Shown here piece by piece: positions 16,845 through 25,279 of a DNA stretch of 64,000 nt (its first letter is position 1; the number at the start of each line of letters is the position of its first letter). The position numbers and the translations under genes are program-made. Source of the DNA: Streptomyces niger (GTDB lineage Bacteria; Actinomycetota; Actinomycetes; Streptomycetales; Streptomycetaceae); the NCBI RefSeq assembly GCF_000718305.1, contig NZ_JOFQ01000007.1, forward strand, positions 124,001-188,000. Direction: 5' to 3'. Below the pieces are notes generated by a model, which was given only the letters and a program-made list of their open reading frames with translations, was not told the DNA's origin and made no database searches.

Positions 16845-18059
16845 ATGAAGGCGTACGTCATCGGTGTCGGCATGACCAAGTTCGAGAAGCCGGAGACGCG
16901 GGACCAGCAGTACTGGGACATGGCGAAGGAGGCGGGCGGCGCGGCGCTCGCGGACGCCGGGGTCCGGTACGAGCAGGTCGAGCAGGTGGCCGTGGGCTAC
17001 TGCTACCAGGCGTCCACCGCCGGGCAGCGGGCCGCGTACGAACTGGGTCTGACCGGCGTCCCCGTCTACAACGTCAACAACAACTGCGCCACGGGGGCGA
17101 CCGCGCTGATGATGGCGCGGCAGTTCGTCGAGGGCGGGGCCAGCGACTGCGTGCTCGCGCTCGGCTTCGAGAAGATGAAGCGCGGCGCGCTCGGCGGCGG
17201 CGCGGACGGCGGGGCCCGTGGCGGAACCACTGATGAGCACCTCGCCACGTCCCCCGTGGCCCGGCACTACGGGGTGATGGCCGCCCGGCACGGCTTCGAG
17301 CGGACCCCGCCCACCGCCCAGATCTTCGGCAACGCGGCCCGCGAGCACATGCAGCGGTACGGCACGACGGCCCGTCAGTTCGCGGCGGTCGGCGCGAAGA
17401 ACCACCGGCACTCGGCGGACAACCCGTACGCCCAGTTCCAGGACGTCTACACCGTCGAGGAGATCCTCGCGGCCAGGACCGTCCACCGGCCCCTCACCAA
17501 GCTCCAGTGCTCGCCGACCTCCGACGGGGCCGCCGCGGCCGTCGTCGTCTCCGAGCGATTCGTCCGCGCACACGGCCTCCGGAACCGCGCCGTGGAGATC
17601 GTCGCGCAGGCCATGACCACCGACACCGAGGAGTCCTTCGCCTCCGGCTCCTGCATCGACGTCGTCGGCCGGCCGATGTCGCGCGCCGCGGCCCGGCAGG
17701 CGTACGAGGCGAGCGGGCTGGGCATCGAGGACGTCGACGTCGTCGAGCTGCACGACTGCTTCTCCGTCAACGAACTGCTCACCTACGAGGCGCTGGGCAT
17801 GTGCGCGGACGGCGCGTCCGGCGAGCTCGCCGAGGAAGGGGCGACCACGCACGGCGGGCGGTGGGTGGTGAACCCCTCCGGCGGCCTCATCTCCAAGGGC
17901 CACCCGCTCGGCGCCACCGGCCTGGCCCAGTGCGCCGAGCTGACCTGGCAGCTGCGCGGCGAGGCGGGCGCCCGGCAGGTACCAGGCGCGCGGGTGGGGC
18001 TGGCGCACAACATCGGGCTGGGCGGCGCCGCGGTGGTGACGCTGCTGCGCCGGGCGTAG
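16845..18059 (+). CDS. SCP-x-type thiolase / lipid-transfer protein
   Basis: A 404-residue thiolase-fold protein with AAGGGA before ATG 16845. The nucleophile is probably C81 in [14 protein letters not shown]; the second conserved Cys/His region appears as [10 protein letters not shown] and [15 protein letters not shown]. It belongs to the SCP-x/Ltp branch, in which actinobacterial members cleave beta-keto- or beta-hydroxyacyl-CoA side chains of sterols or branched acids. Co-transcription with the FadE34-like dehydrogenase under a KstR box places it as the chain-shortening step. It lacks a separate sterol-carrier domain. Confidence 0.86.
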   Translation: MKAYVIGVGMTKFEKPETRDQQYWDMAKEAGGAALADAGVRYEQVEQVAVGYCYQASTAGQRAAYELGLTGVPVYNVNNNCATGATALMMARQFVEGGASDCVLALGFEKMKRGALGGGADGGARGGTTDEHLATSPVARHYGVMAARHGFERTPPTAQIFGNAAREHMQRYGTTARQFAAVGAKNHRHSADNPYAQFQDVYTVEEILAARTVHRPLTKLQCSPTSDGAAAAVVVSERFVRAHGLRNRAVEIVAQAMTTDTEESFASGSCIDVVGRPMSRAAARQAYEASGLGIEDVDVVELHDCFSVNELLTYEALGMCADGASGELAEEGATTHGGRWVVNPSGGLISKGHPLGATGLAQCAELTWQLRGEAGARQVPGARVGLAHNIGLGGAAVVTLLRRA

Positions 18060-18132
18060 CGCGCACGCCTGCCGTCCCCGTACGTCCCATGGTCCTAGGC
18101 CCTTCGGACCGGGATCGCTGGGCCGATAATCC

Positions 18133-18147
18133 GATGCCCAGGGCATC
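18133..18147. promoter_or_regulatory. Palindrome before the MFS pump gene
   Basis: GATGCCCAGGGCATC is a 7+1+7 perfect palindrome 14 nt before the MFS start. A -10-like GATAAT lies at 18125-18130, so the palindrome covers the expected transcription start. A repressor site is likely; no regulator gene adjoins it. Confidence 0.5.
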
Positions 18148-18161
18148 CATCTGATGACACG

Positions 18162-19625
18162 ATGACCACCATGCCCCCGCTCATGACCACTGACCAGCCC
18201 TCGTCCGGCACCACAGCGCGCAAGGCACCGCCCGCCTGGGCGGTGATGCTCGCGGTCTGCGCGGGACAGTTCCTCGTGGTCCTCGACGTCTCCGTGGTGA
18301 ACGTCGCGATGCCGTCGATGCGGTCCTCGCTCGGCCTGAGCGAGCTGGGCCTGCAGTGGGTGGTCAACGCCTACGTGATCACCTTCGCCGGGTTCCTGAT
18401 GCTGGGCGGCCGCGCCGCCGACCTCTTCGGACGCAAGCGGATCTTCCTCCTCGGCCTCGCGCTGTTCACCGCGGCCAGCCTGGGCGGCGGACTCGCCCAG
18501 GAGTCCTGGCAGCTGATCGCCGCGCGGACGGTGCAGGGCGTCGGCGCCGCCGTGCTCGCCCCCGCCACGCTCACCATCCTCACCACCTCCTTTCCGCAGG
18601 GCCCCGCGCGCACCCGGGCCGTGGCCACCTGGACCGCGGTCGGTGCGGGCGGCGGCGCGGCGGGCGGCCTGGTCGGCGGGCTGCTCACCCAGTTCCTGTC
18701 CTGGCGCTGGGTGCTGCTGATCAACGTGCCGATCGGCGCACTGGTCCTGGCCGGCGCCGCGTACTGCCTCACCGAGAGCCGGCAGGAGGGGCGCCGCCGG
18801 CTGGACGTACCGGGTGCGCTGCTGGTCACCGGCGGCCTCGCGCTCGTCGCCTACGGCATCGTGCAGACCGGCGAGCGCGGCTGGACGGCCGCCGGCGCAC
18901 TGCTGCCGCTGCTCGCCGGGCTGGTCGTGCTCGGCGCCTTCGTGCTGGTCGAGGCCCGCTCGGCGGCGCCGCTGATGCCGCTGGGCGTCTTCCGGCCGCG
19001 GTCGGTCTGGGCGACGACGTCGGCGATGGTCGTGGTCGGCGCCGGGATGTTCTCCATGTGGTACTTCCTCTCGCTCTACACGCAGAACGTCCTCGGCTAC
19101 AGCGCGCTCCAGGCGGGCCTGGCCTTCCTCCCGCACTCCTTCTCCATCGTGCTCGGCTCCAAGGTCGCGCCCCGGCTGATGGCGCTGCCCCGCATCGGCG
19201 CCAAGACCGTGGCCGTGGTGGGCGTACTGCTCGCCACCGTCGGCATGGCCTGGCAGTCGACCATGGGCGTGCACGGGACGTACCTCGGCACGATCCTCGG
19301 CCCCGGCATCACCATGGCGCTGGGCGCCGGGCTCTCGGCCACCCCGATCGCCGCGATCTGCACGGCGGGTGCGGCGGCCGGCGACGCCGGGCTGGTCTCC
19401 GGGCTGATCAACACCTCGCGGCAGATGGGCGGCGCGCTCGGCCTGTCGATCCTCTCGACGGCGGCGGCCGGGGTCGCGGGCAGTGGCCGGGTCGCCCTGG
19501 CCGACGGATACGCGTTCGCCTTCCGCGTCGCCGCGGTGGTCCTGCTGGCCGGTGTCCTGCTGATGCTCTTCTCCCTGCCGGGCCGCACGAAGGAGACCGG
19601 CGCGGAGAACGGGGCTCAGTCCTGA
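18162..19625 (+). CDS. MFS drug-type efflux pump (DHA2 family)
   Basis: A 487-residue transporter with about 14 predicted membrane segments. Family motifs include LDVSVVNVAMPSM in TM1, GRAADLFGRKRIFLLG (motif A) and LISSTQR-region-equivalent LSWRWVLLINVPIG after TM5. DHA2 proteins are proton-driven exporters of drugs and lipophilic molecules. No ribosome site precedes ATG 18162, and ATGs at 18171 and 18183 are possible starts. A perfect palindrome overlaps the promoter. The 3' end continues into short tandem repeats of the sequence around its stop codon. Confidence 0.87.
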   Translation: MTTMPPLMTTDQPSSGTTARKAPPAWAVMLAVCAGQFLVVLDVSVVNVAMPSMRSSLGLSELGLQWVVNAYVITFAGFLMLGGRAADLFGRKRIFLLGLALFTAASLGGGLAQESWQLIAARTVQGVGAAVLAPATLTILTTSFPQGPARTRAVATWTAVGAGGGAAGGLVGGLLTQFLSWRWVLLINVPIGALVLAGAAYCLTESRQEGRRRLDVPGALLVTGGLALVAYGIVQTGERGWTAAGALLPLLAGLVVLGAFVLVEARSAAPLMPLGVFRPRSVWATTSAMVVVGAGMFSMWYFLSLYTQNVLGYSALQAGLAFLPHSFSIVLGSKVAPRLMALPRIGAKTVAVVGVLLATVGMAWQSTMGVHGTYLGTILGPGITMALGAGLSATPIAAICTAGAAAGDAGLVSGLINTSRQMGGALGLSILSTAAAGVAGSGRVALADGYAFAFRVAAVVLLAGVLLMLFSLPGRTKETGAENGAQS

Positions 19626-19650
19626 GGTCCTGAGGTCTTGAGGTCCGTGG
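19620..19650 (+). repeat. 8-nt tandem repeat spanning the MFS stop codon
   Basis: TCCTGAGG is repeated as TCCTGAGG, TCCTGAGG, TCTTGAGG, then a partial TCCGTGG. The first copy contains the stop codon of the MFS gene. Confidence 0.6.
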
Positions 19651-19680
19651 GGGAGCGGGGCCGGGAGTTGGGGTTGGTAC

Positions 19681-19888
19681 CTCCGATGCGGGCTGACGTC
19701 GGCCGGCTGGCGCCTTCGGTCGGGCTGACGCCGACCGGCTGGTGCCTCCGATGCCGGCTGGCGCCTCCAATGCCGGCTGGCGCCTCCGATGCGGGCTGGC
19801 GCCGGCCGGGGTGCGGCGAGCAGCCGTTCGGATGTGGGCTGACGCCGGGCGGTTGGTGCTTTCGGTGCGGGCTGACGTCGGCCGGGGC
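19681..19888 (+). repeat. Degenerate 33-nt / 19-nt tandem repeat array
   Basis: The gap between the MFS and SDR genes (19626-19947) is filled by degraded copies of a unit beginning TCCGATGCGGGCTGACG and ending GGCTGGCGCC. Full copies are about 33 nt, and three shortened copies are 19 nt (around 19745-19805). No coding signal is convincing here. No other feature is seen in this intergenic stretch. Confidence 0.65.
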
Positions 19889-19947
19889 AGCGGGCAACCG
19901 CCGACGCCCGGTCCGCCACCGCGCAGGCCGTGCGAGAGGATGTGATC

Positions 19948-20748
19948 ATGGCTGACACCGCAGCGACCGCGCCCGCAGCGACCGCGTTTCCCGCCACCGG
20001 CCGTCGCGTCCTGGTCAGCGGGGCCTCCCGCGGCCTCGGCCGGGCCGTCGCACTCGCCTTCGCGGAGAACGGCGACCGGGTCGCCGTGCACTACGGCTCG
20101 CGCCGGGCGGACGCCGAGGCGACCCTCGCCGCGCTGCCCGGCGACGGCCACGCCCTGCTGCACGCCGACATCGGCAGCCCCGAAGGCGCCGCCGAGCTGG
20201 TCGCCGCGGCGGACGCCGCACTCGGCGGCATCGACGTCCTGGTGAACAACGCCGCGGTCAACACCCCGCACCCGCCCGCCACCACCTCCTACGCCGACTG
20301 GACCGCCGCCTGGCAGCAGCACGTCGCGGTCAACCTGCTCGGCACGGCGCACCTGAGCCACGGCGCGGCCCAGCGCATGATCGAGCAGGGCACCGGCGGG
20401 CGCATCGTCAACGTCGGCTCGCGCGGCGCCTTCCGCGGCGAACCGGACCATCCCGCGTACGGCGCGACCAAGGCAGCGGTGCACGCTCTCGGCCAGTCCC
20501 TCGCGGTCGCGCTCGCGCCGCACGGCATCGCGGTGGCGTCCGTGGCGCCCGGCTTCATCGACACCGAGCGGGTCGGCGACCGGCTGGCCGGCGCGCAGGG
20601 TGCCGCGATCCGCGCCCAGAGCCCGTTCGGCCGGGTCGCCGAGCCGGCCGAGATCGCGGCCGCCGTCCGCTGGCTGGCCTCTCCCGAGGCGCAGTGGAGC
20701 TCGGGCACCGTGCTCGACGTCAACGGCGCCTCCTACCTGCGGACCTGA
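19948..20748 (+). CDS. SDR-family oxidoreductase (FabG-like)
   Basis: A 266-residue short-chain dehydrogenase. The NAD(P) loop is VLVSGASRGLGRAVAL, followed by LVNNAAVNTP and catalytic Ser/Tyr/Lys in NVGSRGAF and YGATKAAV. The C-terminus shows the usual GTVLDVNGASYLRT ending. ATG 19948 has GAGAGGA upstream. A basic residue pair after strand 2 (YGSRRAD) suggests NADP preference. It is followed 87 nt later by a gcvH-like gene. Substrate unknown. Confidence 0.83.
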   Translation: MADTAATAPAATAFPATGRRVLVSGASRGLGRAVALAFAENGDRVAVHYGSRRADAEATLAALPGDGHALLHADIGSPEGAAELVAAADAALGGIDVLVNNAAVNTPHPPATTSYADWTAAWQQHVAVNLLGTAHLSHGAAQRMIEQGTGGRIVNVGSRGAFRGEPDHPAYGATKAAVHALGQSLAVALAPHGIAVASVAPGFIDTERVGDRLAGAQGAAIRAQSPFGRVAEPAEIAAAVRWLASPEAQWSSGTVLDVNGASYLRT

Positions 20749-20835
20749 GCCCCCGCGCCCGGCCTGCCACGGCCGGGGCCGGCAGCCCGGTTTCCGCCTT
20801 GTCGGTCCGCCGGCGGGAGTGCCACCGTCATCGGC

Positions 20836-21216
20836 ATGGTGAAAATCCCCGCGGACCTGTCGTACAGCAAGGACCACGAGTGGCTCCGCCTGGACGGCGA
20901 CCGGGCCACGATCGGCATCACCGACCACGCCCAGCGGCAGCTCGGCGACATCGTCTACGTCGAACTGCCCAAGACGGGCGAACGCTTCGACGCGGGCGAC
21001 CCCTTCGGCTCGCTGGAGTCGGTCAAGGCCGTCAGCGAGGTCTATCTGCCCCTGGCGGGCACGGTGGTGGCGGTCAACACCTCGCTCATCGACTCCCCCG
21101 AGCAGGTCAACGAGGATCCCTACGGGGACGGCTGGCTGGTCACCTGCCGGTTCAGCGGCAGCACCGACGACCTGCTCACCGCGGAACAGTACGAGGCGTA
21201 CCTGCGGGAGGAGTGA
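20836..21216 (+). CDS. gcvH: Glycine cleavage H-like lipoyl carrier protein
   Basis: A 126-residue H-protein of normal length. The lipoylated lysine lies in SLESVKAVSEVYLP, and the family motifs KDHEWLRLDG, ITDHAQRQLGDIVYVELP and VNEDPYGDGWL are intact. In glycine cleavage it shuttles the aminomethyl group between P-, T- and L-proteins. The usual partners gcvT and gcvP are not adjacent, so this may be a second copy or a lipoyl carrier for another system. Its 3' end shares sequence with the tandem repeats that follow. Confidence 0.85.
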   Translation: MVKIPADLSYSKDHEWLRLDGDRATIGITDHAQRQLGDIVYVELPKTGERFDAGDPFGSLESVKAVSEVYLPLAGTVVAVNTSLIDSPEQVNEDPYGDGWLVTCRFSGSTDDLLTAEQYEAYLREE

Positions 21217-21294
21217 CGACCGGCCCACCCCGCATCCGGCCGTCGCGGGGCCTGTACCTGCAGTCGGCCGTCGCGCCGGGCCGTACCTGCAGTC
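21198..21294 (+). repeat. 28-29-nt tandem repeats continuing from the gcvH 3' end
   Basis: GTACCTGC recurs at 21254 and 21283 (29 nt apart). The same octamer is in the last codons of gcvH at 21198, which is 56 nt (two units) earlier. The two clear units are 21238-21265 and 21266-21294, sharing GGCCGTCGCG and TACCTGCAGTC. Confidence 0.5.
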
Positions 21295-21334
21295 GGTCGG
21301 CGCGTGATGCCCCGCCCAGCGGTCGGTCGTTGTG

Positions 21335-21476
21335 CTGGTTGTTCCCGCAGATGGTTGGTGCGTCGGGACGCCTTGAAGACAGCCGTTGCGTCGGGTCGCT
21401 ACTACACCGGTCGGTGTGTCGGGCCGCTGTTACAGCCGGTCGGGGTGTCGGGCCGGCCTACAGCCAGCCGTTGCGG
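21335..21476 (+). repeat. 28-29-nt tandem repeats overlapping the 3' end of the response regulator gene
   Basis: Five consecutive units of 28-29 nt are visible: 21335-21363, 21364-21391, 21392-21419, 21420-21448 and 21449-21476. Most units begin CGGG and end GTGT or TGCGT, with ACAGCC or ACACCG in the middle. The last unit includes the stop codon and final residues (NGWL) of the response regulator. Confidence 0.65.
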
Positions 21477-22063
21477 CGGGCCGCGCGTACCGCTTCCATG
21501 CGGTTGCGCGTACCGGTCTTGCCGATCGCCGCTGAGAGGTAGTTGCGCACGGTCGCCTGCGAGAGGTGCAGCTTGCCCGCGATGTCGGCCACCGTCGCGC
21601 CGTCCACCGCGGCGGTCAGCACCTCCTGCTCGCGCGGCGTCAGCGGATTCGGCCCGGCGCTCAGCGCGGCCGCCGCCAGCCCGGGGTCGATCACCCGCTC
21701 TCCGGCCAGCACCCGCCGGATCGCCGCGGCCAGCTCCTCCACCGGCCCGTCCTTGACCAGGAAACCGCAGGCCCCGGCCTCCATCGCGCGGCGCAGGTAC
21801 CCCGGCCGCCCGAACGTGGTCACGATCAGCACCTTGCACTCCGGCAGCGCCTCGCGCAGATCCGCCGCCGCGTCCAGGCCGCTGCGCCCGGGCAGTTCGA
21901 TGTCCAGCAGCGCGATGTCCGGGGAGGTCTCCAGCGCGGCGTCGACGATCCGATCCCCGGCCGGTACCTGGGCCACCACCTCCATGTCCGTCTCCAGGTT
22001 CAGCAGCAGCGCCAGTGCGCCGCGCATCATCCCCTGGTCCTCGGCCAGCAGGACCTTGATCAC
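21458..22063 (-). CDS. DesR-like NarL-family response regulator
   Basis: A 201-residue response regulator. The receiver has acidic residues in VLLAEDQGMM, the phospho-acceptor aspartate in IALLDIELPGRSG, Thr in IVTTFG and Lys in FLVKDG. The LuxR-type helix-turn-helix carries LTPREQEVLTAAVDGATVA and LHLSQATVRNYLS. Its ATG overlaps the sensor kinase stop as ATGA, so the pair is co-translated. By family and context it probably controls the ABC exporter genes of the same operon. Confidence 0.9.
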   Translation of the reverse strand: MIKVLLAEDQGMMRGALALLLNLETDMEVVAQVPAGDRIVDAALETSPDIALLDIELPGRSGLDAAADLREALPECKVLIVTTFGRPGYLRRAMEAGACGFLVKDGPVEELAAAIRRVLAGERVIDPGLAAAALSAGPNPLTPREQEVLTAAVDGATVADIAGKLHLSQATVRNYLSAAIGKTGTRNRMEAVRAARRNGWL

Positions 22064-23313
22064 TCGGGTCTCTCCTCCGCGTCCGCCAGTACGCCGTCCT
22101 CGGGCAGTTCGGCCACCAGCCGGAAGCCGCGCCGGCCGTCGGGCCCCGCGTCCAGCGTGCCGCCGGCCGCGGCCAGTCGCTCGGCGAGCCCGGTCAGCCC
22201 CGTGCCGCCGCTGCCCCCGGCGAGCGCCTCGGAGCTTACGGGACCGCGGCCGTCGTCGGTGATTGTCAGCCGGGCCCGACCGCCGTCGACGCGGACCTCG
22301 ATCTCGCAGCGGGCGGCGCCGCTGTGCCGTACCGCGTTGGTGACGCCCTCCCGCACGACCCAGCCCAGCAGCGCCCCCGCCTGCGGGGAGAGCGGCGGGC
22401 CCGACTGGCGCACGACCGGCTCGATACCGCCCGCCTCCAGCGCCGAGCGGGCCCGGTCCAGCTCGGTGGCCAGGCTGCCCTGGCGGTACCCGGTGACGGC
22501 CTCACGGATCTCGGTGAGCGCCTGCCGCCCCACCGCCTCGATGTCCGCGGCCTGGGCCAGCGCCGCGTCCACGTCCCGGGGCGCCAGCCGGCGCACCGCC
22601 TCCGCCTTCACCACGACCACCGAGAGGGTGTGCCCCAGCAGGTCGTGCAGGTCGCGCGAGAACCGCAGCCGCTCCTTCTCCACCGCCGTACGGGCCAGTT
22701 CGCCCTCGGTGGCCCGCAGCCGCCGGTTGGCCTCGAAGAGGCCGAGGACGGCCGAGGTGACCATGCCGGAGATGAAGGTGCCGTAGCCGATGGTCGAGGC
22801 GTCCCACGGGTCACCGCTGCCGTGGCCGGCGAGCGAGCCGGCCGAGGCGCTGGCGATGAACAGCGCCACGAACAGCGGCCGTCCGCGCAGCAAGGTGCCC
22901 GCGGCCAGCGTCATCAGGGGGAAGAACATCGTCCAGGCCCCGCCGTAGGCGATCGCCAGCGTGTAGGTCACGGCCGCCAGCGCGGCCAGCAGGCCGTAGG
23001 GCACCCAGGTCTCGCGGGCCCGGGGGTTGAAGGCGGTGCGCACGACTCCGACGTAGAGCGAGTTGAAGACCAGCAGAGCGGCCCCGGCCACCCAGGGGTT
23101 GCCGGCCTTCCCGTTGATCGTGTTGGAGATCGCGCCCACGCCCAGAACCAGCCAAGGCATGAACGTGGCGGGCGTGGGGCCCTTCCCGAAGGTGATGGGC
23201 CCACCCTTCCGCGTCCCCCCGTTCACCCAGAAGCGCCGTCCGCTGTCGCAGCCCTTCGTCGGGGCCTCGTCCCGCTCCGCCATCTCGTCCTCGAACTCCG
23301 GGACCCGCGCCAT
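22060..23313 (-). CDS. DesK-like sensor histidine kinase
   Basis: A 417-residue HisKA_3-type kinase. About five hydrophobic segments (residues ~55-185) are followed by a short coiled region and the phospho-acceptor motif RFSRDLHDLLGHTLS. The ATPase domain shows REGVTNAVRHSGA (N box), TDDGRGP and GGTGLTGLAERL. ATG 23313 is preferred over GTG 23334, whose codon lies 2 nt from the upstream stop. Family members sense membrane state or envelope stress, although no ligand is evident. It forms a two-component pair with the gene that overlaps its 3' end. Confidence 0.88.
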   Translation of the reverse strand: MARVPEFEDEMAERDEAPTKGCDSGRRFWVNGGTRKGGPITFGKGPTPATFMPWLVLGVGAISNTINGKAGNPWVAGAALLVFNSLYVGVVRTAFNPRARETWVPYGLLAALAAVTYTLAIAYGGAWTMFFPLMTLAAGTLLRGRPLFVALFIASASAGSLAGHGSGDPWDASTIGYGTFISGMVTSAVLGLFEANRRLRATEGELARTAVEKERLRFSRDLHDLLGHTLSVVVVKAEAVRRLAPRDVDAALAQAADIEAVGRQALTEIREAVTGYRQGSLATELDRARSALEAGGIEPVVRQSGPPLSPQAGALLGWVVREGVTNAVRHSGAARCEIEVRVDGGRARLTITDDGRGPVSSEALAGGSGGTGLTGLAERLAAAGGTLDAGPDGRRGFRLVAELPEDGVLADAEERPE

Positions 23314-23335
23314 CGCGGCACCGCCTCGTCCCACC

Positions 23336-24064
23336 TCAGGCCGTCCGCGCCGCGCGCCGGTACGCGTACACCGCGTAGGCGCCGAACGCCGCCAGCCACG
23401 CCACCAGCACCAGGACCGTACCCGCCGACGGGCCGTGCCCCGCGGTGACGCTCCAGCCGAGGTCCGCGAAGCGGTTCGACGGCGTCCAGCGGGATATTTC
23501 CTGCAGCCAGCCGGGGAACGCGGCGGCCGGGAACCACAGACCGCCGATGATCGCCAGCACCATCATGCAGCCGGCGTTCACCATGCCGGCGGCCTGCGCC
23601 GAGAGGCGGTAGCCGTTGCCCAGGCCCAGCAGCGTGAACGGCGTGGTGCCCAGCCACAGCAGTACCACCAGGCCGATCCACTGCCAGGCCGCCAGGTGTA
23701 TGCCGTTGACCAGCGCGCCCAGCAGCAGCACCACGATGATCGCGGGCAGCACCGTCACCGAGGCGCTGAGCCCGCGGCCCACCACCACTCGGGCCGGGGA
23801 CAGCGGCGTGATCCGCAGCTGCCGTAGCCAGCCGAGCTTCTTGTCCTCGGCGAGGCCGTTGCCGGTGCCGAGCGCCGCGCCCAAGGCGCCGTACGACGCC
23901 ATGCCGACCATGGCGGTGACCTTCCAGGCCTCGGCTTCCTTGCCCGAACTCCCGGCGAGGTTGGTCAGGAGCAGGTACATCACCACCGGCATCCCGATGC
24001 CGAAGACGACGAAGCCCTTGTCGCGGAGGGTCCTGCGGACTTCGAGACGGATGTAGTCGATCAT
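23336..24064 (-). CDS. ABC-2-type exporter permease
   Basis: A 242-residue integral membrane protein with six predicted membrane segments of the ABC-2 type. It shows the typical N-terminal IRLEVRRTLRDKGFVVFGIGMP and the conserved amphipathic loop around WLRQLRITPLSPARVVVGR. ATGA overlap with the upstream ATPase gene. Together they should form an exporter of the DrrAB type for a lipophilic compound, controlled by the DesK/DesR pair encoded downstream. Confidence 0.88.
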   Translation of the reverse strand: MIDYIRLEVRRTLRDKGFVVFGIGMPVVMYLLLTNLAGSSGKEAEAWKVTAMVGMASYGALGAALGTGNGLAEDKKLGWLRQLRITPLSPARVVVGRGLSASVTVLPAIIVVLLLGALVNGIHLAAWQWIGLVVLLWLGTTPFTLLGLGNGYRLSAQAAGMVNAGCMMVLAIIGGLWFPAAAFPGWLQEISRWTPSNRFADLGWSVTAGHGPSAGTVLVLVAWLAAFGAYAVYAYRRAARTA

Positions 24065-25161
24065 CGCAGGGCTCCTTCGCCGACCGCCGCGGCGCCTTCC
24101 GAGGCACCGGTACCGCTGACCGCAGGGCCGCCGTCCGCGGCGTCCGTACGGGAGGAAGTGAGGGTGAGGAACGCGTCCTCCAGGCTGGCCGGGGCCACCT
24201 GCAGGCCCCGTACGAGGCCCAGCCGTGCCAGTTCGAGCACGGTCGCGTCGGAGTCGGCGGACCGCAGCAGCGCCCGGTCGCCCCGTATCTCCAGGGAGGT
24301 GACCCCCGGCAGCTCGGTCAGCCCGTCACTGGGCCCGCCCGCCAGGTCGAAGGAGACCAGCGCGCCGCCGACGGCGCGCTTGATCGTCTCGCCGCTGCCG
24401 TCGGCCACCACCCGGCCGTGGTCCACGACCACGATCCGGTCGGCGTTCTCATCGGCCTCGGTGAGGTAGTGCGTGGAGAACACCACGGTGTTGCCGCGGC
24501 GCGCGTACGCCCGCATCGCCTGCCAGAAGTCCCGGCGGCCCTCGACGTCCAGCGCGGTGGTCGGCTCGTCCAGCACGACCAGGTCCGGATCGCCGGCCAG
24601 CGCCACCGCGAAGCGGACCCGCTGCGCCTGGCCGCCGGAGAGCCGGTCCACCCGCTGCCCGGCCAGCTCCTCCAGGCCGGCCAGCGCCAGCGCTTCCGAC
24701 ACCGCCATCGGCTTCGGATACGTGGCCGCGACGAAGGTGATCAGCTCCCGCACCGTCACGCGCGGTATCGGCCGGCCGTCCTGCAGCATCGCGCCGATCC
24801 GCCCCTGGCGTACCGCCTGTTCCGGCGTGCCGCCGAACAACCGCACCTCGCCGGACGTGGGCGGCAGCAGGCCGAGCAGCATGCTGATCGTGGTCGATTT
24901 GCCGGCGCCGTTCCGCCCCAGCAGCGCGACGGTCTCGCCGCGGTCGACCGTGAGGTCCAGCCCGTCGACGGCCCGCACCTCACCGTAGGTCTTCACCACG
25001 CCCGAGAACGCCACCGCTGTGGCATCCCGCGCGCTCCCACTTGACCCCGTCGTCCCCGTCGTTCCCGCCGTCTTCGTCGTTCCCGCCGTCTTCGTCGTCC
25101 CCGTCGTCTCCGTCGCCCCCGTTGTCCCCGTTGTCCCCGTTGTCCCCGTTGTTTTCCTCAT
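24061..25161 (-). CDS. ABC exporter ATPase (DrrA-like)
   Basis: A 366-residue ATPase with Walker A LLGRNGAGKSTT, Q-loop MLQDGRP, signature RLSGGQAQRVRFA, Walker B LVVLDEPTTALD and H-loop STHYLTEAD. A DrrA-type C-terminal domain of about 90 residues follows. The first ~45 residues are a low-complexity Thr/Gly/Lys stretch made by 9-nt-type repeats. ATG 25161 is chosen because a TAGATT -10 lies 7 nt upstream without a ribosome site; ATG 25167 is only 1 nt from that element. First gene of a four-gene exporter plus two-component operon. Confidence 0.87.
   Translation of the reverse strand: MRKTTGTTGTTGTTGATETTGTTKTAGTTKTAGTTGTTGSSGSARDATAVAFSGVVKTYGEVRAVDGLDLTVDRGETVALLGRNGAGKSTTISMLLGLLPPTSGEVRLFGGTPEQAVRQGRIGAMLQDGRPIPRVTVRELITFVAATYPKPMAVSEALALAGLEELAGQRVDRLSGGQAQRVRFAVALAGDPDLVVLDEPTTALDVEGRRDFWQAMRAYARRGNTVVFSTHYLTEADENADRIVVVDHGRVVADGSGETIKRAVGGALVSFDLAGGPSDGLTELPGVTSLEIRGDRALLRSADSDATVLELARLGLVRGLQVAPASLEDAFLTLTSSRTDAADGGPAVSGTGASEGAAAVGEGALR
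25045..25152 (-). repeat. Short in-frame repeats encoding Thr/Gly-rich N-terminus
   Basis: Near-identical 9-nt units of the type GTCGTTCCC / GTCGTCCCC / GTTGTCCCC run through the 5' end of the ATPase gene. They encode runs of TTG, TKTAG and ATE tripeptides. Unit length keeps the frame, so copy number could change without inactivating the gene. Confidence 0.55.
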
Positions 25162-25168
25162 GCCCATG

Positions 25169-25174
25169 AATCTA
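25169..25174 (-). promoter_or_regulatory. -10 element of the exporter/two-component operon
   Basis: TAGATT on the minus strand lies 7 nt before ATG 25161, fitting a leaderless or near-leaderless mRNA. The rest of the 25168-25542 gap holds the palindrome at 25280 and KstR box 3, and I see nothing else there. Confidence 0.4.
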
Positions 25175-25279
25175 CGGAGAACGGGGGCGTTCCGGGTAGA
25201 AGAGAATGTCGTCGGCCGGGCAGGACAAATGTCACGGGTGCGACGGCCGGGGTGTGCGAGGCCGAATCCGACGGCTCAC

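Noticed and set aside
16251..19997. A 1248-codon minus-strand frame crossing the thiolase and MFS genes
   Set aside because: It crosses intergenic repeats and two genes with clear motifs; low-complexity composition indicates a shadow.
19930..20748. Earlier GTG start for the SDR gene
   Set aside because: The GAGAGGA ribosome site lies downstream of that codon and is correctly spaced for ATG 19948.
20749..20835. Glycine riboswitch before gcvH
   Set aside because: The 87-nt gap shows no glycine-aptamer conserved segments and is too short for a tandem aptamer.
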